Assembly (NCBI GenBank): GCA_964483545.1
Contig: CAZACC010000085.1
Coordinates: 1-8,914 of the forward strand
From: JAAYYM01 sp964483545
Lineage (GTDB): Bacteria > Bacillota > Clostridia > Lachnospirales > Lachnospiraceae
DNA length: 8,914 bases
Direction of reading: 5' to 3'
Shown here one piece after another: positions 1-6,227 of the stretch. Under the pieces are notes generated by a model. That model saw only the letters and a list, made by a program, of their open reading frames with translations, was not told the origin of the DNA and ran no database searches. The first letter of the stretch is position 1; each line of letters opens with the position of its first letter. A program made the position numbers and the translations under genes.

Positions 1-562
1 CAAACAGTTCTTTCTGAAGCTCTGCACGTTTTGCCATCATCAGCTGTCTTCTGTCACCGATCACTCTGCGTCTCTTAGGATTGAACTCGCTGATTACAAA
101 CTCTATTTCCTGTCCGGCATATTTGGTCAGATCCTTCTCATAGCTGTCTGAAACCAGACTTGCCGGGATAAATACTCTTGCCTCGTCTACAATGACGCTT
201 AATCCGCCATCCAGTACCTGTGTAACGGTCGCTTTCAGTACCTCTTTGTTTTCATAAGCTTCTTCGATTCTCTTGTTACCCTTGTCAGCTGCAAGGCGTT
301 TATATGTTAATAACACCTGTCCCTCACCATCGTTTACTTTCAGGACCTTTGTCTCCATCGTATCACCGACTTTGACACAGGTTGTGAGGTCTACCGGTGT
401 ATTGGAATATTCGCTTCTCGATACAATACCGTCAGATTTATAACCGATGTTCAAAATGATTTCATCTGGCTTGACATCTATGACAGTGCCTTCAACTACC
501 TCTCCCGTGTGTATTGTTTTCAATGATGATTCCAGCATCTGTTCAAAAGTTAATTCTGACAT
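1..562 (-). CDS. rpsA: S1-domain RNA-binding protein (ribosomal protein S1 homologue), partial
   Basis: My own translation from the ATG at 562-560 is open to the window edge and gives 187 complete codons; the 3' end is missing. It begins MSELTFEQML. Two S1-type OB folds can be seen. The first is at about residues 18-88 (GEVVEGTVIDV, LNIGYKSDGIVSRSEY). The second is at about 105-172 (VLKATVTQVLDGGLSVIV, FIPASLV, ending FNPKRRRVIGDRR). Tandem S1 repeats of this kind are the hallmark of ribosomal protein S1 and its Firmicutes homologues, which bind mRNA on the 30S subunit; further repeats are expected beyond position 1. The start is set by a GAGGAGGT ribosome binding site 8 nt upstream. It lies inside ispH, and the two genes overlap by 20 nt in different frames, so translation is probably coupled. 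Many Clostridia carry ispH and S1 as one fused gene. The S1 family is certain; whether it acts as true ribosomal S1 is inferred. Confidence 0.9.
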   Translation of the reverse strand, partial: MSELTFEQMLESSLKTIHTGEVVEGTVIDVKPDEIILNIGYKSDGIVSRSEYSNTPVDLTTCVKVGDTMETKVLKVNDGEGQVLLTYKRLAADKGNKRIEEAYENKEVLKATVTQVLDGGLSVIVDEARVFIPASLVSDSYEKDLTKYAGQEIEFVISEFNPKRRRVIGDRRQLMMAKRAELQKELF

Positions 563-1397
563 AATTTTGAACCTCCTCAATAATATTATTTGGCGTTGAC
601 GCCCCCGCAGTAATACCTACACAACGAATGGATTTAGCAACTCCTCTTCCTAAATTCAAGTCATCAAGTGTCTGTATAAAATGTGTATCTGCACATCTTT
701 CCTTGCAGATTTCATACAACTTCTGTGTGTTGGAGCTATGTGTCCCCCCGATCACGATCATTGTATCTGCGATACTTGCAATCTCGGCAGCTTCTTTCTG
801 CCTTTCTTCCGTAGCATTGCAAATTGTGTTCACAACATTTATATCATAACCTTTTTCAAGAAAAATTTCAACTAATTCTTGAAATTTATTGTAGTTAAAT
901 GTCGTTTGTGATACAATGCAAATCTTTCTATTTTCGGTCATTTTGAAATTTCTTGCCTCTTCTGCCGTCCCAATCACAACTGCAGGCACAGAGCACCAGC
1001 CTTTTATTCCCTCCACTTCAGGATGCTGATCATTTCCTATGATTACAATCTGATAGCCTTTTCCACTTTCTTCCTCTGCTATCCTATGTATTTTTTTCAC
1101 AAAAGGACACGTAACATCAATACAGTTCAAGCCTTGTTCTTCAATCAGCCTGTATACCTCCTTGGGAACTCCGTGTGAACGTATGACAATGCTTCCTTCT
1201 TGAACATGCTTCAATTCCTCCAGTGATTGAAGTACTTTGACTCCTTTGCTCTCCAAATCTGCCACCACAGTTTCGTTGTGTATGATTGGGCCAAGTGTAT
1301 ACAGACTGCCGCCCTTCTCTATTTGTTCATATACCTTATCCATTGCACGTTTTACGCCAAAACAAAAGCCAGCCGACCGAGCAAGTCTTATCTCCAT
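543..1397 (-). CDS. ispH: 4-hydroxy-3-methylbut-2-enyl diphosphate reductase (IspH/LytB)
   Basis: IspH is the cytoplasmic [4Fe-4S] enzyme that reduces HMBPP to isopentenyl and dimethylallyl diphosphate, the last step of the MEP isoprenoid pathway. The 284-residue protein has the normal length of an unfused IspH. The three cluster cysteines are present: C12 in AGFCFGV, C97 in VTCPFV and C193 in TICNAT. Substrate-binding residues also match the family: H40 (IIHN), H75 (RSHGV), H125 and E127 (HPEVEG), S221-S222-N223 (GGTHSSNT) and S267 (AGASTP). The reading frame extends upstream to 1457, but the start at 1397 is preferred because GGAGG at 1408-1404 lies 6 nt before it and the protein then begins MEIRLARSAG as in the family. 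The preceding flavoprotein gene ends 16 nt upstream and the following S1 gene overlaps the end, so all are probably on one transcript. Confidence 0.97.
   Translation of the reverse strand: MEIRLARSAGFCFGVKRAMDKVYEQIEKGGSLYTLGPIIHNETVVADLESKGVKVLQSLEELKHVQEGSIVIRSHGVPKEVYRLIEEQGLNCIDVTCPFVKKIHRIAEEESGKGYQIVIIGNDQHPEVEGIKGWCSVPAVVIGTAEEARNFKMTENRKICIVSQTTFNYNKFQELVEIFLEKGYDINVVNTICNATEERQKEAAEIASIADTMIVIGGTHSSNTQKLYEICKERCADTHFIQTLDDLNLGRGVAKSIRCVGITAGASTPNNIIEEVQNYVRINF
571..578 (-). promoter_or_regulatory. Ribosome binding site of the S1 gene, embedded in ispH
   Basis: GAGGAGGT reads on the minus strand 8 nt before the ATG at 562-560. The same bases encode Glu-Glu-Val near the C-terminus of IspH. 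This strong site shows that the S1 protein is started on its own rather than only as part of an IspH fusion. Confidence 0.8.
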
Positions 1398-1403
1398 AAT
1401 CAT

Positions 1404-1408
1404 CCTCC
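1404..1408 (-). promoter_or_regulatory. Ribosome binding site deciding the ispH start
   Basis: GGAGG touches an in-frame ATG at 1403-1401 directly, which is too close to serve it, and sits 6 nt before the ATG at 1397-1395, the usual spacing. It lies in the short gap after the stop codon of the upstream flavoprotein gene. Confidence 0.7.
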
Positions 1409-1413
1409 AATCA

Positions 1414-2649
1414 CTACATAATACTATTTCCTGCTGCAAATGCTGTAGACCATGCAATCTGCAGGTTAAATCCTCCAGTCAGAGCATCAATATCGAGTAC
1501 CTCCCCGATAAAATACAACCCATTTACTATTTTTGATTCCATAGTTGCTGGATTAATTTCCTTCAGAGAGACGCCTCCTCTAGTAATGATTGCCTCTTCA
1601 AAGCCTCGAGTTCCCGTCACAGTCATCTCTAGATGCTTCAAGATATGAACTAACCGACCTCTTTCTTCATGTGTGATCCCGTTAATCTGCCTGTCCTCAT
1701 CGATACAGGACACTCGAATCACTACTGGTATCAGCTTGGCGGGAAGCAGCTTGTTCAGAGCATTCTTGAATTGTCTATTCTGATTTTCCATAAAATCACG
1801 CTGCACTCTTTCATCGAGCTGTTTCTCACTGAGTGCTGGTTTCAAATCAATTGATAATTTCACCCCGTCATCATACATTTCCTGAGCAATATGACTGCTT
1901 GCACTCAATATCAAAGGTCCACTGACACCATAATGAGTAAATAGCATTTCACCAAAGCCTTTGTACAATTTTTTGTGATTCTTGTTTAGGCATACTTCTA
2001 CATTTTTTAAAGATAATCCCTGCAATTCCTGTATCCATTTTTCCTCAATTACCAGCGGAACGAGTACAGGCTGTCTATCTGTTACTTTGTGCCCGACCGA
2101 TGCGGCGAATCTGTATCCATCGCCCGTAGAACCGCACGCTGGATAAGAACATCCTCCAGTTGCTACGATGACAGCTTCTGCCTCCAGACTTGTTCCATCT
2201 TTCAGTAAAACGCCTGTCACCTTTCCCTGCTCCAGCAGGAGCTTCTCTACGGCAGTATGAAGTCTGACCTCAACTGTAGGATTACTCCTTCGCATGGTTG
2301 TTTCCAAAGCCTTAATCACGTCAGAGGAATGATCACTTGTTGGGAATACACGTTCTCCTCGTTCTGTCTTGGTCCTCAGACCATGTGCTTCAAACCAACC
2401 TATCGTTTCCTCATTGGAAAATCCATAAAAAGCGCTGTACATAAATTTTCTTCCTGACATAATATGATCGAAGAAAATTTCTGTATCACAGGCATTCGTC
2501 AGATTGCATCGCCCTTTTCCTGTTATAAACAATTTTTTTCCTAGCTTTTCATTTTTTTCAAGCAAGGTGACATGGTGACCTTTGTCTGCGGCAGCTATGG
2601 CAGCCATCATCCCCGACGCACCGCCGCCGATTACAATTATATGACTCAT
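1414..2649 (-). CDS. NAD(P)/FAD-dependent oxidoreductase, BaiN/HI0933 (YhiN) family
   Basis: A flavoprotein of 411 residues, typical for this family. The N-terminal FAD-binding Rossmann motif is GGGASG (residues 8-13), with the ribose-binding acidic residue E31 (LLEKNEKLGKK). The family signature TGKGRCNLTN is at 43-52, ATGG with SYPACGSTGDGY at 164-179, GEMLFTHYGVSGP at 233-245, and the C-terminal FAD-contacting GEVLDIDALTGGFNLQIAW at 382-400. The reaction of most members is unknown. BaiN was implicated in bile-acid dehydroxylation in Clostridium scindens, but this family is widespread and nothing else here belongs to a bile-acid pathway, so I assign no substrate. The start lies 3 nt after the tetR stop codon and has only a weak Shine-Dalgarno-like sequence (GAGCAGG, about 10 nt upstream), which suggests translational coupling to tetR. 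No truncation is seen. Confidence 0.93.
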   Translation of the reverse strand: MSHIIVIGGGASGMMAAIAAADKGHHVTLLEKNEKLGKKLFITGKGRCNLTNACDTEIFFDHIMSGRKFMYSAFYGFSNEETIGWFEAHGLRTKTERGERVFPTSDHSSDVIKALETTMRRSNPTVEVRLHTAVEKLLLEQGKVTGVLLKDGTSLEAEAVIVATGGCSYPACGSTGDGYRFAASVGHKVTDRQPVLVPLVIEEKWIQELQGLSLKNVEVCLNKNHKKLYKGFGEMLFTHYGVSGPLILSASSHIAQEMYDDGVKLSIDLKPALSEKQLDERVQRDFMENQNRQFKNALNKLLPAKLIPVVIRVSCIDEDRQINGITHEERGRLVHILKHLEMTVTGTRGFEEAIITRGGVSLKEINPATMESKIVNGLYFIGEVLDIDALTGGFNLQIAWSTAFAAGNSIM

Positions 2650-2652
2650 ATA

Positions 2653-3210
2653 TTAAGCCTGCTCTGTAAATGCATGGTATGCATCCTGCAGCATTTCAAC
2701 GACCTCATCCTCGGTCAGATCAAATTCGCCGCTTGTTGCCATACATGCCATTCCATGTATAAACGTAAATATCTTCATAAAGATTGTGCCGACACTGTTC
2801 GGATCCAAATTCGGAATCCGTTTGATTTCATGAATTACAAAGCCCTTGCTGCCTCCATTCAATAAATCATACATCGTCTGGTCTTCCTCCAGCTTTGATA
2901 AAAACAATAGTTTGAATAGGTTTGTCTCTTTTTTGGCATAATTGATATATGCTAGACCCAGATCCACAAACGGAATATCATATATTTTCTCAACGTCGGT
3001 ATAGCTATCTTCGAAGTGTTCTCGTGCTTTTATGAACAATTCCCGATCCAGCGCTTCCATCCCATTGAATATCCTGAAAATCGGCTGTGTAGAACATCCA
3101 ATCTGTGCTGCCAGTTTTCTTGCTGTTACATAATAAGCTCCCTGTTCGCGTAGGAGTTCAAAAGCACCATCTACAATCATTTTTCTGGTAATTGTTTCTT
3201 TTCTTGCCAT
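2653..3210 (-). CDS. TetR/AcrR-family transcriptional regulator
   Basis: A DNA-binding regulator of 185 residues, a normal TetR length. The N-terminal domain (about 1-55) has the family pattern: a first helix with IVDGAFELLREQGAYYVTARKL, a helix-turn-helix at about 28-48 (TARKLAAQIGCSTQPIFRIF) and the following LDRELF segment. The rest (about 60-185) is the helical ligand-binding and dimer domain; its ligand cannot be predicted. The start is supported by GGAG at 3223-3220, 9 nt upstream. It is the first gene of a probable operon with the flavoprotein, ispH and the S1 gene. A good promoter and a long inverted repeat lie immediately upstream, a placement typical of autoregulation. The flavoprotein directly downstream is its most likely target. 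Confidence 0.93.
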   Translation of the reverse strand: MARKETITRKMIVDGAFELLREQGAYYVTARKLAAQIGCSTQPIFRIFNGMEALDRELFIKAREHFEDSYTDVEKIYDIPFVDLGLAYINYAKKETNLFKLLFLSKLEEDQTMYDLLNGGSKGFVIHEIKRIPNLDPNSVGTIFMKIFTFIHGMACMATSGEFDLTEDEVVEMLQDAYHAFTEQA

Positions 3211-3259
3211 TCTGACAATCTCCTCTCTGCATTCATAGACACTCTTGTTTCAAATGAAC

Positions 3260-3293
3260 AACAGGCGGTATCTGTGTTCAGATACCACCTGTT
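3260..3293. promoter_or_regulatory. Long inverted repeat: candidate TetR operator and/or terminator of the upstream operon
   Basis: Two 15-bp arms (minus strand AACAGGTGGTATCTG and CAGATACCGCCTGTT) flank a 4-base centre and match at 14 of 15 positions. The one mismatch becomes a G-U pair only in the minus-strand RNA. The stem can extend by AATGAAC/GTTCATT (3253-3297) with a 3-nt bulge. It overlaps the predicted start of transcription of tetR, the expected place for a TetR operator. It is also the first strong hairpin after the oadA-like gene, about 45 nt past its stop, so it could end that operon, but a clear U-run is missing. Both roles are inference. Confidence 0.55.
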
Positions 3294-3294
3294 C

Positions 3295-3323
3295 ATTATA
3301 ACATACGTTATTTTATGATGCAA
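3295..3323 (-). promoter_or_regulatory. Predicted sigma-A promoter of the tetR operon
   Basis: On the minus strand a perfect -10 box TATAAT (3300-3295) is preceded by TGT, giving an extended -10 (TGTTATAAT). A partial -35 box TTGCAT (3323-3318) is exactly 17 bases upstream. Transcription would begin near 3288, inside the inverted repeat, leaving an untranslated leader of about 80 nt before tetR. It lies just after the stop codon of the preceding gene. Confidence 0.65.
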
Positions 3324-3338
3324 GAACTTCATAATTCC

Positions 3339-4766
3339 CTATACCGGATATGCTCCGTTTGCAGTGTCGGCCTTGGTCATATCAACCTTTTCCTGCTGTG
3401 CCTGACGATATTTGAAGAAATCTACAGCTACCTGTGGGAATAAAGCATAGGAAAGAACATCCTCATCTTGCTGCTTCCATTCCTTCATCTCTGACTCTAA
3501 CTTGTCTAATTCGTTCGGAATCAAATCTGCAGGACGGCATGTGATTCTCTCTTCACCTGGAATTACCTTATCAATCACTTCCTGACTCATCGGCTTCACT
3601 GTCTGGCCATATTCGCCTTTCAGAACTGCCTTAGTCTGATCTGTAGCCATCTTATATCTCTCGCCCATCAATACGTTGAATACAGCCTGTGTACCAACGA
3701 TCTGTGATGAAGGTGTTACAAGAGGTGGTTCACCGAGATCTTTACGAACTCTAGGGATCTCCTGAAGTACTTCATAGTACTTATCCTCTGCATTCTGTTC
3801 TCTCAGCTGTGATACCATATTGGATAGCATACCGCCTGGTACCTGATATAACAGAGTCTTGATATCAACACCCATAACCTTCGGATCAAGCAAGCCATTT
3901 GCCAAGCACTCATCTCTGAAAGGTCTAAAGTAATCAGCAATTTCTGCAAGAAGATTCTGATCGTATCCTGTATCATAAGGAGTCCCCTTGAAGGTTTCAA
4001 CCATAACCTCTGTAGCTGGCTGTGAAGTACCCATGGCAAGCGGTGACATAGCGCAGTCGATAACATCTACACCTGCCTCTACTGCCTTTAGGTATGTCAT
4101 GCCTGCAACACCTGATGTGTAGTGTGTATGCAGCTGGATTGGAAGCTTTGTAGCACCCTTCATAGCTTTGATCAGTTCTTCTGCCTTATAAGGAACCAAC
4201 AATCCTGCCATATCCTTGATACAGATAGAATCAGCACCCATATCTTCAACCTTCTTAGCTATATCCATCCAGTAATCCATTGTATAGGCATCACCTAATG
4301 TATAGGAAAGGGCAATCTGTGCGTGACCTTTTCCTGACTGTTTCTTTTCTTTATTGGTTGCATCTACTGCAGCCTGCAAATTTCTAAGATCATTAAAGCA
4401 ATCAAAGATACGGATAATATCGATACCGTTTGCAATTGATTTCTGAACAAAATACTCAACAACATCATCCGCATAAGGACGATACCCTAGAATATTCTGA
4501 CCACGAAACAGCATCTGTAATTTTGTATTCTTGACCTCTGCTCTAATCTTACGGAGTCGATCCCATGGATCTTCCTTCAGGAAACGAAGGGATGCGTCGA
4601 AGGTAGCTCCTCCCCAGCACTCCAGTGATTGATATCCAACCCTGTCCAGTTTCTCAAGAATCGGAAGCATTTCTTCGGTCGGCATACGTGTGGCAATCAG
4701 AGACTGATGAGCATCACGTAATATTGTTTCGGTAATTTTAACCGGCTTTTTAACTATATCTGACAT
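3339..4766 (-). CDS. oadA: 5S/OadA-like carboxyltransferase (oxaloacetate decarboxylase alpha / pyruvate carboxylase subunit B type)
   Basis: This subunit moves a carboxyl group between oxaloacetate/pyruvate and carrier-bound biotin in the cytoplasm. The 475-residue protein has an HMGL-like TIM-barrel carboxyltransferase domain (about 10-275) followed by the conserved PYC/OADA helical domain (about 300-450). Metal and active-site motifs are intact: ETILRDAHQS with D18, the catalytic lysine in CIKDMAG (K184), the metal histidines in LHTHYTSG (H213, H215), and CWGGATFD at 50-57. It ends soon after the second domain and has no C-terminal biotin domain, unlike Klebsiella OadA (about 600 residues). 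It therefore resembles the transcarboxylase 5S subunit and needs the separate carrier at 6228-6611. The ATG has a perfect AAGGAGG 7 nt upstream. It is last in the operon, separated from the membrane subunit by a repeat array. Physiological direction (oxaloacetate use or formation) is not determined. Confidence 0.93.
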   Translation of the reverse strand: MSDIVKKPVKITETILRDAHQSLIATRMPTEEMLPILEKLDRVGYQSLECWGGATFDASLRFLKEDPWDRLRKIRAEVKNTKLQMLFRGQNILGYRPYADDVVEYFVQKSIANGIDIIRIFDCFNDLRNLQAAVDATNKEKKQSGKGHAQIALSYTLGDAYTMDYWMDIAKKVEDMGADSICIKDMAGLLVPYKAEELIKAMKGATKLPIQLHTHYTSGVAGMTYLKAVEAGVDVIDCAMSPLAMGTSQPATEVMVETFKGTPYDTGYDQNLLAEIADYFRPFRDECLANGLLDPKVMGVDIKTLLYQVPGGMLSNMVSQLREQNAEDKYYEVLQEIPRVRKDLGEPPLVTPSSQIVGTQAVFNVLMGERYKMATDQTKAVLKGEYGQTVKPMSQEVIDKVIPGEERITCRPADLIPNELDKLESEMKEWKQQDEDVLSYALFPQVAVDFFKYRQAQQEKVDMTKADTANGAYPV

Positions 4767-4796
4767 TTCTTTTCCTCCTTATTTTATGAATTTACT

Positions 4797-4949
4797 CCGA
4801 CATGCGCAATTCGCAGATCTTCGATCTGCCCTTGCTGTCTGTGTCTGTTTTCGACCCCGACATGCGCAATTCGCAGATCTTCGATCTGCCCTTGCTGTCT
4901 GTGTCTGTTTTCGACCCCGACATGCGCAATTCGCAGATCTTCGATCTGC
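4797..4949. repeat. Tandem 60-bp repeat array (2.55 copies)
   Basis: Two consecutive 60-bp units (4797-4856 and 4857-4916) are identical. A third (4917-4949) matches for 33 bases and then diverges. Each unit starts CCGACATGCGCAATTCGC and carries a palindrome with 7-bp arms and a 3-base loop (GCAGATC-TTC-GATCTGC at 4813-4829, 4873-4889 and 4933-4949). Units adjoin without spacers. The array lies in the transcribed gap between the pump subunit gene and the oadA-like gene, ending about 30 nt before the oadA start codon. It is probably non-coding and may be a copy of a dispersed element. Confidence 0.95.
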
Positions 4950-4974
4950 TTCATCGCGGGCTTCGCCCTATGAA
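4950..4974. repeat. Small hairpin between array units 3 and 4
   Basis: TTCAT and ATGAA form the outer stem. GGGC and GCCC form the inner stem around a TTC loop, with a small internal asymmetry between them. This hairpin replaces the second half of the 60-bp unit after the third copy. No U-run follows, so it is not a clear terminator. Confidence 0.5.
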
Positions 4975-4983
4975 ACCAGCCTG

Positions 4984-5033
4984 CCCGACAATTGCAGATA
5001 AATCTGCATTGTCATCCAGTCTGTTTTCGCATG
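4984..5033. repeat. Diverged fourth repeat unit with hairpin
   Basis: This stretch can be aligned with the 60-bp unit. CCCGACA-ATT-GCAGAT corresponds to CCCGACATGCGCAATTCGCAGAT with six bases and one base missing. The palindrome is GCAGAT-AA-ATCTGC (4994-5007), extended by GACAAT/ATTGTC (4987-5013) with one bulged base. After it, the 11-mer GTCTGTTTTCG (5019-5029) and CATG recur as in the other units. It ends 2 nt before the stop codon of the membrane subunit gene. Confidence 0.6.
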
Positions 5034-5035
5034 TC

Positions 5036-6187
5036 TCATTTAACACCGAATATCGCCATGAATGTTCCGGCGGCTACGGCTGTTCCGATAACTCCTGCTA
5101 CGTTAGGTCCCATTGCATGCATCAGTAGGAAGTTGGTGGGATCTGCCTCTGCTCCGACCTTTTGTGATACTCTGGCTGCCATCGGCACTGCGGACACACC
5201 AGCTGAACCAATCAGTGGATTCACTTTGCCCTTAGTGAGAACACACAGCAGTTTACCAAACATAACGCCTGCAAAGGTACCAAATGCAAAAGCAATCAGT
5301 CCAAGCACAACAATCTTTAGTGTGGATACATTTAAAAATGCCTTTGCACTAGTAGTTGCTCCTACAGAAGTACCAAGTAGAATAACCACGATGTACATCA
5401 AAGCGTTGGATGCTGTTTCTGTCAACTGTCTTACAACACCAGACTCTCTGAACAAATTTCCTAACATCAGCATACCAATTAGGGGAGCTGTCGTCGGGAG
5501 AATCATACATACTACGATGGTAACGATAATTGGAAACAGGATTCTCTCCAGTTTAGAAATCGGACGAAGCTGCTCCATTTTGATTTTTCTCTCTTTTTCA
5601 GTCGTAAATAATTTCATAATAGGCGGCTGAATAATTGGCACAAGTGACATATAAGAGTATGCCGCTACTGCAATCGGTCCGAGAAGAGCTGTCTGTCCAA
5701 GCTTTCCTGCAAGGAAAATGGATGTGGGACCATCTGCACCACCAATGATTGAAATTGCTGCCGCAGCCTTATCATTAAAGCCCATAGCAATGGCTCCAAA
5801 ATATGCTACGAAAATACCGAACTGTGCTGCCGCTCCAAGCAAAAAGCTTTTAGGATTAGCAATCAGCGGACCAAAGTCTGTCATCGCTCCTACGCCCATA
5901 AAGATTAAGGACGGCAGGATTGCCCATTCATCTAGCAGATAAAAATAGTGCAGCAGACCACCTGTACCATTTGTGGAATCTTCTACTGTCAGCATGATGT
6001 CTGGATAGATGTTAACTAATAGCATACCAAAAGCAATCGGCAATAATAACAATGGTTCGTAATCTTTTTTTATGGCTAAATACAGGAATAGACAAGCAAC
6101 GGCAATCATAATGTAGTTACCCCAGCTTAAGCCGAAGAATGCCGTCTGCTGTATCAGATTTTCCAATGTAGTTGTTACATATGACAT
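5036..6187 (-). CDS. oadB: Na+-translocating decarboxylase beta subunit (OadB/MmdB/GcdB family)
   Basis: This is the integral membrane subunit that decarboxylates carboxybiotin and couples it to Na+ export. Its 383 residues are normal for the family. Hydrophobic segments are spread through the protein, for example at about 24-40, 45-62, 112-136, 166-188, 217-245, 262-279, 291-316 and 352-381. The signature GGADGPTSIF (149-158) contains D152, equivalent to the Na+-site aspartate of region IIIa (D203 in Klebsiella OadB). Other conserved blocks are FMGVGAMTDFGPLIANP (96-112) and, near the C-terminus, AGVSAVPMAARVSQ (329-342) and HAMGPNVAGVIG (357-368) with N362. Its GGAGGT site lies 6 nt before the ATG, and the biotin carrier gene ends 40 nt upstream. 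The family is certain. Which carboxyl donor drives the pump depends on the partner subunits and is unresolved. Confidence 0.96.
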   Translation of the reverse strand: MSYVTTTLENLIQQTAFFGLSWGNYIMIAVACLFLYLAIKKDYEPLLLLPIAFGMLLVNIYPDIMLTVEDSTNGTGGLLHYFYLLDEWAILPSLIFMGVGAMTDFGPLIANPKSFLLGAAAQFGIFVAYFGAIAMGFNDKAAAAISIIGGADGPTSIFLAGKLGQTALLGPIAVAAYSYMSLVPIIQPPIMKLFTTEKERKIKMEQLRPISKLERILFPIIVTIVVCMILPTTAPLIGMLMLGNLFRESGVVRQLTETASNALMYIVVILLGTSVGATTSAKAFLNVSTLKIVVLGLIAFAFGTFAGVMFGKLLCVLTKGKVNPLIGSAGVSAVPMAARVSQKVGAEADPTNFLLMHAMGPNVAGVIGTAVAAGTFMAIFGVK

Positions 6188-6227
6188 TTTGTGACCTCCA
6201 TGTTATTTTCTCTCAAACGAAACACCC

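Noticed and set aside
1398..1457. Longer ispH start at 1457 or 1403
   Set aside because: The extension overlaps the flavoprotein gene and adds residues not found in IspH proteins. The GGAGG site is correctly spaced only for the ATG at 1397.
1414..2649. Flavoprotein as a bile-acid dehydroxylation enzyme
   Set aside because: The family resemblance to BaiN is real, but members occur in many bacteria without this pathway and no other bai-type gene is present here.
4781..4809. Promoter for the oadA-like gene (TTGCGC, 17 bases, TAAAAT)
   Set aside because: The -10 box touches the AAGGAGG ribosome binding site, so transcription would start inside it and leave no usable leader. The -35 box is also poor.
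4797..5033. Possible CRISPR array
   Set aside because: Units are directly adjacent without unique spacers, the 60-bp period is a plain tandem duplication, and no cas gene is nearby.
4786..5128. Plus-strand reading frames across the tandem array that encode a 20-residue peptide repeat (starting MRNSQIFDL)
   Set aside because: The 60-bp unit length is divisible by three, so any open frame repeats. There is no ribosome binding site, more than one frame is open, and the longer one runs antisense into the membrane subunit gene. Most likely a by-product of the DNA repeat.
4992..5630. Long plus-strand open frame of 212 codons
   Set aside because: It is fully antisense to the well-conserved membrane subunit gene over almost all its length, has no ribosome binding site and resembles no family I know.
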